A DNA stretch of 64,000 nt, taken from assembly GCA_002729515.1 (NCBI GenBank), contig PBYF01000010.1, positions 1 through 64,000 of the forward strand, written 5' to 3'. The position numbers and the translations under genes are program-made. The notes under the pieces were generated by a model. It was not told the DNA's origin and ran no database searches. It saw only the letters and a program-made list of their open reading frames with translations. The stretch comes from Deltaproteobacteria bacterium (GTDB lineage Bacteria; Myxococcota_A; UBA9160; SMWR01). Of this stretch, positions 17,081 to 27,212 are shown one piece after another (position 1 is the stretch's first letter; each line of letters starts with the position of its first letter).

Positions 17081-18316
17081 GTGGACTTCGATTACAGCGA
17101 AAAGACCCGCTTCTTGCTCTCGCGCCTCGAAACGTTCATGAACGAGCACATCTACCCGAACGAGGAGGCCTACTACCGACAGCACGCGGAACTGCCGGAC
17201 CCCTGGCAGCCGCCGCCGATGCTCGAGGAGTTGAAGGACCACGCCCGGGAAGCCGGGCTCTGGAACCTTTTTCTACCGGGCCACGAGCAGGGCCTCACCA
17301 ACCTCGAGTACGCGCCGCTGTGCGAGGTGATGGGCCGGGTCGGCTTCTCCGCGGAGGTCTTCAACTGCGCGGCACCGGACACCGGCAACATGGAGGTGCT
17401 GGAGCGCTACGGGAGCGAAGAGCAGAAGAAGGAATGGCTCGAACCGCTGCTCCAGGGAAGGATCCGATCCGCATTCGCCATGACCGAGCCCGAGGTCGCC
17501 TCGTCGGACGCCACGAACATCCGCACAGAGATCCGCCGAGAGGGCGACGAATACGTCATCAACGGGCGCAAGTGGTGGACATCCGGGGCCCCCGACGTCC
17601 GGTGCCGCATCCTGATCGTCATGGGAAAGTCGAACTTCGACGGACCGCTCCACCAGCAGCAGAGCATGATCCTGGTGCCGCGGGACGCACCCGGCGTCAC
17701 GGTGCTGCGCAACCTTCCGGTCTTCGGCTATAACGACGCGCCGCACGGACACGCCGAGATGCTGTTCGAGAACGTGCGGGTTCCCGCCAGCAACATGCTG
17801 CTCGGCGAGGGGCGTGGCTTCGAGATCGCCCAGGGCCGACTCGGGCCCGGCCGCATCCACCACTGCATGCGTGTCATCGGGATCGCCGAGCGGGCGCTCG
17901 AGAAAATGTGCCAGCGACTCATGAGCCGCGAGGCCTTCGGCAAGAAGATCTACGAGCATTCGCTCTGGGAGGAGCGCATCGCAGACGCACGCATCGAGAT
18001 CGAGTGCTCGCGGCTGCTCACACTCAAGGCCGCCCACATGATGGACACCGTGGGAAACAAAGTGGCCCGCGGCGAAATCGCGATGATCAAGGTGAAGGCA
18101 CCGATCATGGCACTGACCATCATCGACGATGCGATCCAGGCCCACGGAGGAGGCGGGGTGACCAGCGACTTTGGCCTGGCCAGCACGTGGGCGCACGTCC
18201 GCACCCTGCGCCTGGCGGATGGGCCCGACGAGGTACACCGCCGGTCGATTGCGCGGATCGAGCTGAAGCGCCAGGCCGAGCGCGCCGGAATGGAGAAGCC
18301 GGGAGCCCGGCGCTAG
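17081..18316 (+). CDS. Acyl-CoA dehydrogenase, ACAD10/11-like
   Basis: 411 residues, FAD enzyme oxidising an acyl-CoA to the 2-enoyl-CoA. Motifs include [16 protein letters not shown] (flavin and substrate contact region), [10 protein letters not shown], and the C-terminal [14 protein letters not shown] followed by [11 protein letters not shown], which is characteristic of the ACAD10/ACAD11 and FadE36-like branch. GTG 17081 is chosen over earlier in-frame codons because GGAGGGA stands about 7 bases upstream. It shares its stop region with the convergent DUF3604 gene: the CTAG at 18313-18316 supplies TAG stops on both strands. Substrate chain is unknown; the family can act on hydroxylated or branched acyl-CoAs. 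Confidence 0.9.
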   Translation: MDFDYSEKTRFLLSRLETFMNEHIYPNEEAYYRQHAELPDPWQPPPMLEELKDHAREAGLWNLFLPGHEQGLTNLEYAPLCEVMGRVGFSAEVFNCAAPDTGNMEVLERYGSEEQKKEWLEPLLQGRIRSAFAMTEPEVASSDATNIRTEIRREGDEYVINGRKWWTSGAPDVRCRILIVMGKSNFDGPLHQQQSMILVPRDAPGVTVLRNLPVFGYNDAPHGHAEMLFENVRVPASNMLLGEGRGFEIAQGRLGPGRIHHCMRVIGIAERALEKMCQRLMSREAFGKKIYEHSLWEERIADARIEIECSRLLTLKAAHMMDTVGNKVARGEIAMIKVKAPIMALTIIDDAIQAHGGGGVTSDFGLASTWAHVRTLRLADGPDEVHRRSIARIELKRQAERAGMEKPGARR

Positions 18317-20517
18317 CGGAGCGCGTTGACGAAGATCGGCGACGACCAGGCCCGCTCGCGGGCCGGCGCCAGACAGTCGTCGGAGACATCCGTGCGGTAG
18401 TCGCCGTAGCAGGGATCGGTCGACACGGCGTTTCCGTCCGCATCGAACTCGGTCCGCAGCAGGTCCCCGTTGATCGCCGGTGTCGCATCCTGGACGGCGC
18501 GGGCGTAGTAGAGGACGTCGCGCCCGGAGCTCGGGAACTCCGGGTCGACGAACTGCACCACGCATCCCGCCGGATCCGGCGCACACTCGAAGCGCCTCCA
18601 GGGATCCTCGATCAGCTCACTCGGGTCCTCGTCGGACCCGACGCGCGGCCGGATGCGGATGATTTCAATCGCCTCGATCGGATGCCGCACCTCGCCCGGG
18701 TTGTCGCACTCGCCAGCACAGAGCGCCTCGAGACGGTCCGCTGAAAGCCCGTCGACTGTGGTCTCCGGACACCCGGGCTTCTGCACGAAGGCCCCCGCTG
18801 CCCGTACCTCGAAGCGCGGCACCTGCTCCATTTCGACCTCGGAGCCCATCGGCGCGCTGCCGCCCGGTCCGTTCAGGAGGTCGAACCACAGCAGGAGTTT
18901 CGGCCCGCTCGTGCCGTAGACCTCGCGGCGCTTCAGCGCGTCCCACACGCCTTCGCGGGTCCGGCTCGGCGAGTGAACGGCAACGATGCCACCCGGGTAG
19001 GTGAAGCTCGTGAGGCGTTCGGAGTCGATGACCCGGGCGGCCACGTCGACGGGAACGGGGCGCTGCGGATCCTCGACTTCGCCGAGCTGCGCACGCGCAT
19101 CGATGAAGTCGGTCTGCAGGCCCGGGGAAAAGGACATCTTCTTGCGCGCGTACTGTTTGTAACCGGTCGCCGGACGCGAGGTGTGGTCATCCGTCGACGC
19201 GATGAACCCGAAACGGAAGCGCAGCGGCCGTCCGTCCGGACCCACCTCGTCCGGATTCGCCAGCGACATCGCGTACTGCACCGACTCGAGCGGGCGCATG
19301 TTGAAGGAGGGCTTGAAGCAATCCCGGCACTGGTCGCAATCGAGCCAGTCCTCGGCGCTGCTGTCGGGAAAAACGTAGGCCGGGCCCACGTTCGCCTGCA
19401 TCGCGAGCTGCTTGGCCTCCTCGACCCGGCGCTCGCACTCCGCTTCCGGGAGGTCTCCGCACCGCTCGCGCATGATCTCCCCGGCACGCCAACAACACGG
19501 CAGGAAATCGGGACTCGGCTCCGGGCATACGAAGGCGCCGTCCTGCTCCGTGAAATTCCTCCAGTCGCGGTACTCCTCGCTGTTGCCGTGGCCCGACATG
19601 ATCTCGACGAGCCGTACCTTTTCGGGGTCGTGGTAACGGCGCGTGAGCGCCTTGTCCCAGGATGCGAGCGGCGGCGTGTAGTAGCCCCATGCCGTGCCGT
19701 GGGGAATCACCAGGTTGTCGAAGCCCCATTCGTCCAGTTTTCGGTAGAGCACGTCCGGCGTCGGCGCGTTCTCGTGGCAATCTGCATCGAGTTCGCGTGT
19801 ATCGACATCGCGCGGACACTCGGGCCAGGCCTCCAGGCGATCGATGAGCCACTCGAGGTCGTCGTACATGCCCCAGTTCGCGGGGTCCACCCAGCGCGCC
19901 TGGGCCGCCGCCCGCACCGTCTTGAACAGGCCGATGTCACCGGCGTACGGGCGGGAATCGATCGGGCGGTCCGGGAGTTCATCCTCCTCCTGGCCGAGGA
20001 AGATCACGTTCTTGTGGCCCCAATGCGCCTCGGGCGTCAACCCGACCTGTGTCCACTCCCAGCCGGCGAAGACCATCAGGTCCTGGCTCGCCGGGTCACC
20101 AGCGCTGGTGTTGCACGCGCGCACCGCCTGCTTCGTAGCCGCCCAGTGCTCGGGAATCAGAGCCTCCGCGTGGTCGTTGTAGCTGAAGAAGTCGACCTCG
20201 GCGCAGTAGCGCGCGAAGTCGCAGGCATCGGATAGGGTGTGCGTGCCCTGCCCCCCCATGATCGGTAGCGCCAGGGTAAACGCGTCCGGAGAGTAGGTCG
20301 TGTGCACATGGAGATCGCCGAAGAGGATCTGCTTGGCATCGAGTGCACGGGGAACGCCGGACCGGCCGGCGAGCGCACGCTCGGCCGCTGCCTGGCGCTC
20401 GCCGCGGGCCTTCAGCGTATCGGGAGTGTGGGCCCGCCCTTCGATGGCGTTGTTGGGGCGATCCGAACCGCTGCAGGCCAGAGCCAGCAGCACAACCCAC
20501 GCGATCCATCGGGACAT
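18313..20517 (-). CDS. DUF3604 family protein, copy 2 (lipoprotein-like)
   Basis: 734 residues, clear paralogue of the product at 12496: both have [41 protein letters not shown] and end in [11 protein letters not shown]. It begins [17 protein letters not shown], a short hydrophobic segment ending at a Cys, so it may be a lipoprotein, whereas copy 1 has a longer uncleaved-looking anchor. ATG 20517 is chosen because it opens this segment; a longer frame from 20538 would overlap the upstream gene. Downstream of the nitronate-monooxygenase-like gene by 7 bp, so probably co-transcribed. Activity unknown; PHP-like metal-dependent hydrolysis is plausible. Confidence 0.87.
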   Translation of the reverse strand: MSRWIAWVVLLALACSGSDRPNNAIEGRAHTPDTLKARGERQAAAERALAGRSGVPRALDAKQILFGDLHVHTTYSPDAFTLALPIMGGQGTHTLSDACDFARYCAEVDFFSYNDHAEALIPEHWAATKQAVRACNTSAGDPASQDLMVFAGWEWTQVGLTPEAHWGHKNVIFLGQEEDELPDRPIDSRPYAGDIGLFKTVRAAAQARWVDPANWGMYDDLEWLIDRLEAWPECPRDVDTRELDADCHENAPTPDVLYRKLDEWGFDNLVIPHGTAWGYYTPPLASWDKALTRRYHDPEKVRLVEIMSGHGNSEEYRDWRNFTEQDGAFVCPEPSPDFLPCCWRAGEIMRERCGDLPEAECERRVEEAKQLAMQANVGPAYVFPDSSAEDWLDCDQCRDCFKPSFNMRPLESVQYAMSLANPDEVGPDGRPLRFRFGFIASTDDHTSRPATGYKQYARKKMSFSPGLQTDFIDARAQLGEVEDPQRPVPVDVAARVIDSERLTSFTYPGGIVAVHSPSRTREGVWDALKRREVYGTSGPKLLLWFDLLNGPGGSAPMGSEVEMEQVPRFEVRAAGAFVQKPGCPETTVDGLSADRLEALCAGECDNPGEVRHPIEAIEIIRIRPRVGSDEDPSELIEDPWRRFECAPDPAGCVVQFVDPEFPSSGRDVLYYARAVQDATPAINGDLLRTEFDADGNAVSTDPCYGDYRTDVSDDCLAPARERAWSSPIFVNALR

Positions 20518-20524
20518 GGCGAAT

Positions 20525-21655
20525 TCAGACGTTCGCATTCAGCTTCTCGAGCCGTCCGGATGCCTCGACGTATTGCTCGACGAGCTCGTAGATCACATCG
20601 CGGCAGGACTTCACCTCGCTCATCTGTCCCACCACCTGCCCTACGGGGTTGAAGGCCACCCTCTGCGACTTGTCGCCGTAGCGGTGCACGCGCTGTACCG
20701 CGTCGGCGGTGACCATGCCCTGAAGCGGCATGCCGAGGGGATCGGGGGTGCCGTCGCGTTCCCACGCCTCGGTCCACTCGTTGCGCAGCATGCGGCAGGG
20801 CTTGCCCGTGTACGAGCGCGAGCGCACCGTGTCCTGGCTCGTCGCCTGGAGGTAGCTCTCGACCTGCGGCGGCTCACAGCCCGACTCGGCGGTGGTCAGC
20901 CAGGCGGAGCCGAGCCACGCGCCCTCGGCGCCCATGGCCAACGCCGCCGCCACCTGGCGTCCGTTCCCGATGCCGCCGGCGGCGAGCACCGGCATCGGTG
21001 CCACGGCATCGATGATCTGCGGCCAGAGCACCACACTGCCGATTTCTCCCGTGTGCCCTCCCCCCTCGTATCCCTGGGCAATGATGAAGTCGAGGCCCGC
21101 GTCCCGGTGACGCACCGCCTGGTGAATCTTTCCGCACAGCGCGCCCATCAGGCGGCCGCTCTCCTGGACCCGCTTCACGATTCCGGCAGGTGGGGTTCCC
21201 AAGGCGTTCGCGATCACCCTCACCTTGTCGTGAGACAGGGCCACGTCGAGTTGCGGGGTCGCCGTGGACTCGGTCCACCCCAGGAGTTCCTGGAGGTGTG
21301 CCTCGCCCTCGGGAATCTCCGGAACGCCCGCATCGCTCAGCAGCTTTGCGGCAAACGCGCGATGCTCGGCCGGGATCATGCCGTCGAGCTTCGCCTCGAG
21401 TTCCTTGGGGTCGATCTTTCCGGCGTCCATCCCCTCGTATTTCTGGGGAATTACCAGGTCGATGCCGTAGGGCTTGTCCCCGATGTGATCGTCGATCCAC
21501 CGGCACTCCTGCTCGATCTGCTCCGGCGAAAAACCCACCACGCCGAGGACTCCGAGCCCCCCGGCCTGGCTCACGGCAGTGACGACATCGCGGCAGTGCG
21601 TGAAGGCAAAGATCGGGAACTCGATGCCGAGGCGGTTGCAGATCTCGGTGCGCAT
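20525..21655 (-). CDS. Nitronate monooxygenase / 2-nitropropane dioxygenase-like flavoprotein
   Basis: 376 residues, TIM-barrel FMN enzyme. Motifs: N-terminal GIEFPIFAFTHCRDV, a central IIAQGYEGGGHTG with the catalytic-site His, and the phosphate-binding MPVLAAGGIGNGRQVAAAL followed by LGSAWLTT. Such enzymes oxidise nitronates or related activated carbons; many in degradative clusters have unknown substrates, and enoyl reductase-type activity is also possible. ATG 21655 is preferred to a longer frame because GGAGGT lies six bases upstream. It heads the operon with the DUF3604 copy 2 and is followed upstream on the same strand by a PPOX-fold gene. Confidence 0.87.
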   Translation of the reverse strand: MRTEICNRLGIEFPIFAFTHCRDVVTAVSQAGGLGVLGVVGFSPEQIEQECRWIDDHIGDKPYGIDLVIPQKYEGMDAGKIDPKELEAKLDGMIPAEHRAFAAKLLSDAGVPEIPEGEAHLQELLGWTESTATPQLDVALSHDKVRVIANALGTPPAGIVKRVQESGRLMGALCGKIHQAVRHRDAGLDFIIAQGYEGGGHTGEIGSVVLWPQIIDAVAPMPVLAAGGIGNGRQVAAALAMGAEGAWLGSAWLTTAESGCEPPQVESYLQATSQDTVRSRSYTGKPCRMLRNEWTEAWERDGTPDPLGMPLQGMVTADAVQRVHRYGDKSQRVAFNPVGQVVGQMSEVKSCRDVIYELVEQYVEASGRLEKLNANV

Positions 21656-21687
21656 GGGGGACCTCCAAAATTGGGATGGGCAGGGTA

Positions 21688-22143
21688 TCAGGTCAGCTTG
21701 CGGTGGTCCCAACTGAAGATCTTCTCCGGCCGGACCACGACCCCGGTGCGCTTGCGCGCCAGGCCACGGGCGGCCTCGCCCACCTCAGACTCCGGCGTTT
21801 CCGGGTAGTTGCGCCGGACCACGTGCTGGGCGAGATCGGCGACCCGCTCGAAGTCGTCGATCAGCGTCACCGCGCCGTTCATGGACACCCCGCGCAGCTC
21901 CCCATAGAGCTCTCCATCTTCCCAGAGCAGCGCGATGCGCGCATCGCGGCGGAGGTTCACGATCTTCTGGGACTTCGTGTAGGTCTCGAAAAGGATCTGG
22001 CGGCCGACGATCGCAAACCAGTTCGTGGTCAGATGCGGACTGCCATCCCGGTTGAGCGTCGCGGTCTGCATGGCCTTCCGCGAGGCGATGAAGTCCCAGG
22101 CATCTTCGTCGGTCATGCGGATCCGGTCGCGCAGCTTGGACAC
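21688..22143 (-). CDS. PPOX-class (pyridoxamine-phosphate-oxidase-fold) flavin/F420-binding protein
   Basis: 151 residues, typical for the split-barrel family. The pattern MQTATLNRDGSPHLTTNWF, ILFETYTKSQKIVNLRRD and ALLWEDGE is the standard core of PPOX-type proteins that bind FMN or F420; several in high-GC bacteria reduce xenobiotics. GTG 22143 is chosen because GGAGGG stands 7 bases upstream; longer in-frame starts at 22167 and 22209 lack one and the latter would overlap the divergent CoA-transferase start. It ends 33 bp before the nitronate-monooxygenase-like gene, so the two are likely one transcript. Substrate unknown. Confidence 0.82.
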   Translation of the reverse strand: MSKLRDRIRMTDEDAWDFIASRKAMQTATLNRDGSPHLTTNWFAIVGRQILFETYTKSQKIVNLRRDARIALLWEDGELYGELRGVSMNGAVTLIDDFERVADLAQHVVRRNYPETPESEVGEAARGLARKRTGVVVRPEKIFSWDHRKLT

Positions 22144-22192
22144 GGGCTCTCCCTCCGGCGGCACCATGAGGGCGATCCGCGGGCCGGTCAAG

Positions 22193-22201
22193 TGGTAGGA
22201 T
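22193..22201 (+). promoter_or_regulatory. Extended -10 box for a leaderless CoA-transferase transcript
   Basis: TGGTAGGAT ends 6 bases before the ATG at 22208, the distance at which transcription would start on the A of the start codon. No Shine-Dalgarno precedes this ATG. No clear -35 is visible. Confidence 0.5.
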
Positions 22202-22207
22202 CGCTCC

Positions 22208-24664
22208 ATGAACGCCCCGTCACGGTCCGGCGCCCTCGACGGCATCCGCGTCCTCGATCTCACCACGCGGCTCGCCGAGGCGACGGGTCGCGTGCTCGCG
22301 GACTTCGGCGCCGAAGTGATCAAGATCGAGCCGCCGGGCGGCTGCGACGCCCGTTTCACACCGCCCTTCGCCGAGGGACGGGAAGGCGATCCCGACGGCT
22401 CGCTCTACTGGCAGTCGTGGGGCATGGGAAAACGCAGCGTCGTACTCGACCTCGAAGACCCCGGCGAGCGCGAGCAGTTGCGCGCCCTGGCCAGCGGGGC
22501 CGACATGCTGCTCGAGTCCTTCGCGCCGGGACACCTCGAAGCGCTCGGGCTCGGTGCCGACGAACTCTGCGCGGCCAACGAAGCGCTGCTCTTCGTCTCG
22601 GTCACTCCCTATGGACACGGAACACCCGACGCGCACACACCCGCCACCGACCTCACCCTCGCCGCAGCCGGGGGGCTACTCGCGATGCAGGGCGACGCGG
22701 ATCGACCGCCGGTCCCCGTGGGCTTTCCCGAGACTTCGCTCCACGGTGCGGTGCAGGCCGCCGCCGACGCGACCCTCGCGCTCTACGAACGCAACCGCAC
22801 GGGCCGCGGCCAGCACCTCGACACGTCCATGCAACAATGCGTCCTCTGGTCCCTGCTCTTCGTGAGCGGATACACCGCCCAGGGAATCGACCCGCCGGGA
22901 TTCGGCGAAGACCGAGGCGAACTCGGCCTGCGCGAGGTGCTCCCCGGCGTGCGTCTGCCCGTGGTCGAAGCCTGCAAGGACGGCCACGTGGGCACCACGT
23001 TCGTGATCGGTGCCCAGGGAAACCACGGCTTTGGCGAAGCGATGCGGTGGGCAGCCGAAGAAGGTGCCATCGACTCCGATATCAAGGACCGCGACTGGAG
23101 TGCCTGGCTCACCGACGTCGGGGAAAAAACCCTCTCGATCGAAGATGCAAAACGCGGCCTGAGCCAGCTCCTCACCTTTCTCAAAACAAAGCCGAAGGCC
23201 GAGATCCACGCCCGGGCCGTAGCGAATAAGATGCTGATCGCCCCCGCCTACACCCCGGCGGACCTGCTGGCCGATCCACAGCTATCCGCACGCGATTTCT
23301 GGACGGAAGTTGCCGGAACACTGCACGCGGGTCCCTTCGCGCGCCTGTCGGGCACACCGATCGCCTACCGCCGTCGCGCTCCGACTCTCGGCCAGGATCA
23401 GGCCCTCGCGGAAACGCGGGCCCGCCGTCCGCTGGTCCCCCCGTTCCGGGTGCGCAGCGAACGGACCTCGCTCTTCGACGGCCTCAAAGTGGCCGACGTC
23501 GGCTGGATCGCCGCCGGGCCGCTGACTGCATCCGCTCTCGCCAACCTCGGTGCCACCGTGATCCGCGGCGAATCCGAGGCCCGGCTCGACACCCTGCGCC
23601 TGATCCCGCCGTTCCTCAAGCCGGACGACCCGATCAACACGGGGCACCCGATGGCGAATATGAACCAGTCGAAGCTCGGCTTCGCCTGCAACTATTCGCT
23701 CGACGCGGCCCGAGAGATCGTGAACCGCATCATCGACTGGGCCGACGTCATCATCGAAAACTACACGCCGGGAACCGCCGCACGCCTCGGCTTCGGCTGG
23801 GAGCAGGTGCGCGCCCGGCGACCCGACGTGGTGATGCTCTCGACCTGTATGCGGGGACAGACGGGACCGGAAGCCCAGCACACCGGGTTCGGACTCCACG
23901 GTGCGTGCCTCGCGGGCCTCACCGCGATCACGGGTTGGCCCGACCGTTCCCCCCAGATCCCCTGGGGTGCCTACACGGACTTCATCTCGCCGCGCTTTGC
24001 CCTGGCGGCGCTCGGCGCTGCACTGCACCACCGCGACCGCACCGGCGAAGGCCAGTACATCGATGTCTCGCAGGTCGAGGCGTCGATCCACTTCATCTCC
24101 CCGGCGGTGCTCGACTACGTGGTGAACGGTCGCGTGCTCGACCGAGCCGGCTTGAACTCGGAGCGCGCCTGCCCACACGGTGTATTCGAAAGCAGCGGAA
24201 AGGCCCGCTTCGTCGCAATCGCTGCGGAATCCGAAGAACACTGGGAGGCACTTCGAAGCGCGGTACCCGGCCTCGCGGAACTCGGTGCGCTCACGCTTTC
24301 GGAACGGCTGGCGCGCAAGCCCGAACTCGAAGCGCCCCTGGCGGCCTGGTGCTCCCAACGAGACGCCTTTGCAGCGGCCGAGCAGCTGCGCAGCGCGGGC
24401 GTACCGGCCTACGCCGTGCTCCGAGCGAGCGACCTTGCAACCGACCCGCAACTCGCGGCGCGCAACCACTTCATCGAACTCGAGCACGGCGCCATCGGCC
24501 GCACGCTATTCGACGGTCCACCGACCCGGTTTTCGGCGACGCCGGCACACCCCACGCACGCGGGTCCGCTGGTCGGCCAGCACACGATGGAAGTGATGCG
24601 CGACCTCCTCGGCTACACCGAGGACGAAATCGCCGACCTCGCCGCCACGGGGGCGATCAGCTAG
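22208..24664 (+). CDS. Double-domain class III (CaiB/BaiF) CoA-transferase
   Basis: 818 residues, about twice the usual length, because two complete CaiB-type halves are fused. Half 1 begins GIRVLDLTTRLAEATGR and has IKIEPPGG, VLDLEDP and GQHLDTSMQQ; half 2 begins GLKVADVGWIAAGPLTASAL at about residue 425 and has NYTPGTAARLGF and GQYIDVSQVEAS. The family moves CoA between acyl-CoA thioesters and free acids, or racemises 2-methylacyl-CoA. Fused forms may work as an internal interlocked dimer. The ATG is leaderless-looking. It ends 8 bases inside the end of another double-domain CoA-transferase on the opposite strand. Confidence 0.88.
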   Translation: MNAPSRSGALDGIRVLDLTTRLAEATGRVLADFGAEVIKIEPPGGCDARFTPPFAEGREGDPDGSLYWQSWGMGKRSVVLDLEDPGEREQLRALASGADMLLESFAPGHLEALGLGADELCAANEALLFVSVTPYGHGTPDAHTPATDLTLAAAGGLLAMQGDADRPPVPVGFPETSLHGAVQAAADATLALYERNRTGRGQHLDTSMQQCVLWSLLFVSGYTAQGIDPPGFGEDRGELGLREVLPGVRLPVVEACKDGHVGTTFVIGAQGNHGFGEAMRWAAEEGAIDSDIKDRDWSAWLTDVGEKTLSIEDAKRGLSQLLTFLKTKPKAEIHARAVANKMLIAPAYTPADLLADPQLSARDFWTEVAGTLHAGPFARLSGTPIAYRRRAPTLGQDQALAETRARRPLVPPFRVRSERTSLFDGLKVADVGWIAAGPLTASALANLGATVIRGESEARLDTLRLIPPFLKPDDPINTGHPMANMNQSKLGFACNYSLDAAREIVNRIIDWADVIIENYTPGTAARLGFGWEQVRARRPDVVMLSTCMRGQTGPEAQHTGFGLHGACLAGLTAITGWPDRSPQIPWGAYTDFISPRFALAALGAALHHRDRTGEGQYIDVSQVEASIHFISPAVLDYVVNGRVLDRAGLNSERACPHGVFESSGKARFVAIAAESEEHWEALRSAVPGLAELGALTLSERLARKPELEAPLAAWCSQRDAFAAAEQLRSAGVPAYAVLRASDLATDPQLAARNHFIELEHGAIGRTLFDGPPTRFSATPAHPTHAGPLVGQHTMEVMRDLLGYTEDEIADLAATGAIS

Positions 24665-27053
24665 ACGGATCGACCTCGCGCGGCACCTCGAGAGTGCCGG
24701 CCTTCACCAGTTCCTCGATCTCTGCGTCCTGAAGCTCGAGCAGTTCCCGGCAGATGGCACGAGAGTGCTCTCCGAGCAGTGGTGCCTGGCGCGTCACGAT
24801 GTCGGACATCCCGCTCGCGCAAAACGCGGGGCCCTCCATGCCGATCCAACCCAGTTCCTGTTGTTCGATCCAGCGCGGGAAGCCGCGCGCCTGAAAGTGC
24901 GGATCCTTCGCCTGCTCCGAACCCGTGAGCATCGGCGCCGCCGGAACCCCGAACATCTGGAGCGCACTCGTCACCAAAACCTTGCTCTGGGCAGCGGTCC
25001 ACTCGGCGAGGTGCGCGTCGATCTCATCGTGGGCTGCGCGGCGGCCTTCGAGCGTCTCGAACTCCGGTGCCACCGACCACTCCGGGCTGCCGAGCGCGAG
25101 CCGAAGCTTCTGCCAGTCCTCGTCGCTGCGGCAGGTAATGGCGACCCACTGCTCGCTCCCCTGGCAGGGGTAAGTGCCCCAGGGCGCACCCCGCTCGCTG
25201 CGATTGCCCCGAGGCTGCACGCTCCCGGGCGCGAGGCCCGTCGCGAGGAGCAAGTCTCCGATCATATTGGTCACCACCTCGGCCTGCGCCACCTCGCCGT
25301 GTCCACCCACCCCGGTTCGCTCCCGGCGGTAGAGCACCGCCAGTGCGGCGATGGCGGAAACACGCCCCGCCAGGTGATCTGGAAAGATCGATGTCGAGCC
25401 CGCGGGCTCGTCCTGATCCGCATAGTTCCAGAGATGCACGAGGCCACCGATGGGCTGGGTGCTCGGGCCGTAGCCGATCCAGTTGGCCCAGGCGCCGCGG
25501 GAACCCAACAGCTGACTGCTCGTCATCGCGATTCCCGGGTTCTGCTGCTTCAACGACGCGTAACCGAGCCCGATGTCATCCATCGTGCCGGTCGAATTGT
25601 TCTCGATCACCACGTCGGATTGTTCGACCAGCTTGCGAACGAGCGCGAGACCCTTTTCGTGCTTCAGGTTCACTCCGAAGCCCCGCTTCGAGCGACTCGA
25701 CGAGGCGAACGACGCGCTCATCTCGCTCGACATCACGATGCGCATGAAGTCGAAGTAGCTCCGGCTCTCGATCTTCAGGACATCGGCGCCGTAATCGGCG
25801 AAAAGCCGCCCGGCCTCGACGCCGACCCCGCCAATACCGAAGTCGAGGACGCGCAGTCCCTCGAGCGGAGGCGATGGGGCAGGCACCGGTCCCGACGGCG
25901 ACGGACGCGGCTCCAGCCAGACGCCGGCGGCGACCTCTGCGTCGTGCTCGCCCACTTCCGGGGCCCGGTGCCGGTAGCCCTGCCGCTCGGCGTCGATCTC
26001 GAAGAAGCCCGCTGCGACGGGCCCGGTCTCTCCGGGCGTGTACTCCACGTCGGCAAAGGTGCCGCGCGACACGAAGTGCTCGTTCGCCAGCACCTCCTCG
26101 GGCCGCAGCACGGGCGTGCAGACGATGCCGCGCCGCTGCGCCTCGGCGGCAACCTGTTCGTGGGGCAGCGTCGCGAAGAGGTCACCGATCGTCACGGCGA
26201 GCGCATCGGCGATCTGCAGACGCCCGAGGAAGGAGTTGTACATGGGGTCCCGCAGGTATTCGGGATCCCCGAGCCACTCGCGCATGGCGTGCCACTGCCT
26301 CGGAGAAAGAATGACGAGACGCACGTAACCGCTCTTGCAGGCGTAGATCCGGTACATGGGTCCGGACCCCGCGCGCATTTCCGCGGGCTCCTGCCCGTTG
26401 GCGAGCGTCTGGGTCCCGTTCGAGAACGACCAGTCGCATTGTTGAGACGTCGCCTCGAGCACGGAGAGATCGAGCGTCTGTCCGTGACCGGTGCGCTGCC
26501 GCTGGAGCAGCGCCGTCAGCACGGCGAAGCATCCCATCACGCCGGCTACGTCGTAGGCAATGGCGCCGGGGGGCAACAGCGGCGGCTTCCCGGGAAGGCC
26601 CGCCTTGAACTGCATGCCGCCGATGGCCTCCAGCGTGGCGTCGGTGGCGACCCATTCCCGGTAGGGACCCGTCTGGCCGAAGTCCGTGATCGAGAGTGCA
26701 ACCAGGTGGGGATGACGCTCGACCAGGCTCGCGGGCGCGAGATCCATTTTCGCAAGCGTCCCCGGCGCAAACGACTCGATGAAGACATCGGTCCGCCCGG
26801 CGAGGTCGGCGAGTTGGTCCCGACCCCCCTGCTGTTCCAGGTCCAGCGCGATGCCCCGCTTGTTCGAGTTGCGGTGGGCAAAGTACAGGCTCGTGCCGTC
26901 GTGAAAGGGTGGAAGGCCGCGCGACTTCGCACCTTCCGGCGGCTCGACGCGGATCACATCGGCGCCGAGATCGGCGAGCAGACGGCCGGCGAGTTCTCCC
27001 TTTTCGTCGGCGAGGTCGAGAACGCGCAGTCCTTCGAGGGGGGGGATCGACAA
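24657..27053 (-). CDS. Second double-domain class III CoA-transferase
   Basis: 798 residues, same fused architecture as its convergent neighbour. Half 1 opens GLRVLDLADEKGELAGRLLA, with RVEPPEG, ALDLEQQG, ESFAPGTL and GQTLDLSVLEA; half 2 opens GLRVLDFGIGGVGVEAGRLF at about residue 395, with LKIESRSYFDF and VVIENNSTGTMDDIGLGY. In half 2 the usual GQ-x-(I/V)-D site reads GGHGEVAQAE, so the Asp at that position is Glu. TTG 27053 is supported by AAAGGAA about 7 bases upstream. The two genes look like diverged copies that moved apart on opposite strands; each probably activates a different acid. Confidence 0.86.
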   Translation of the reverse strand: MSIPPLEGLRVLDLADEKGELAGRLLADLGADVIRVEPPEGAKSRGLPPFHDGTSLYFAHRNSNKRGIALDLEQQGGRDQLADLAGRTDVFIESFAPGTLAKMDLAPASLVERHPHLVALSITDFGQTGPYREWVATDATLEAIGGMQFKAGLPGKPPLLPPGAIAYDVAGVMGCFAVLTALLQRQRTGHGQTLDLSVLEATSQQCDWSFSNGTQTLANGQEPAEMRAGSGPMYRIYACKSGYVRLVILSPRQWHAMREWLGDPEYLRDPMYNSFLGRLQIADALAVTIGDLFATLPHEQVAAEAQRRGIVCTPVLRPEEVLANEHFVSRGTFADVEYTPGETGPVAAGFFEIDAERQGYRHRAPEVGEHDAEVAAGVWLEPRPSPSGPVPAPSPPLEGLRVLDFGIGGVGVEAGRLFADYGADVLKIESRSYFDFMRIVMSSEMSASFASSSRSKRGFGVNLKHEKGLALVRKLVEQSDVVIENNSTGTMDDIGLGYASLKQQNPGIAMTSSQLLGSRGAWANWIGYGPSTQPIGGLVHLWNYADQDEPAGSTSIFPDHLAGRVSAIAALAVLYRRERTGVGGHGEVAQAEVVTNMIGDLLLATGLAPGSVQPRGNRSERGAPWGTYPCQGSEQWVAITCRSDEDWQKLRLALGSPEWSVAPEFETLEGRRAAHDEIDAHLAEWTAAQSKVLVTSALQMFGVPAAPMLTGSEQAKDPHFQARGFPRWIEQQELGWIGMEGPAFCASGMSDIVTRQAPLLGEHSRAICRELLELQDAEIEELVKAGTLEVPREVDPSS

Positions 27054-27212
27054 GAAAAATTCCTTTCAGCCCGGCTCGACAACCGGCAGTGGGCTCACCG
27101 AATCGGTGCTCCCGGCGTACGGGTAGAGGTCGACCGGATGTCGGCGGCGGCGGGCATGCGACACTTCCATGGGCCGTGAAGCGACCCAGTGTGCGCCGTG
27201 GGACCGCCCGAT

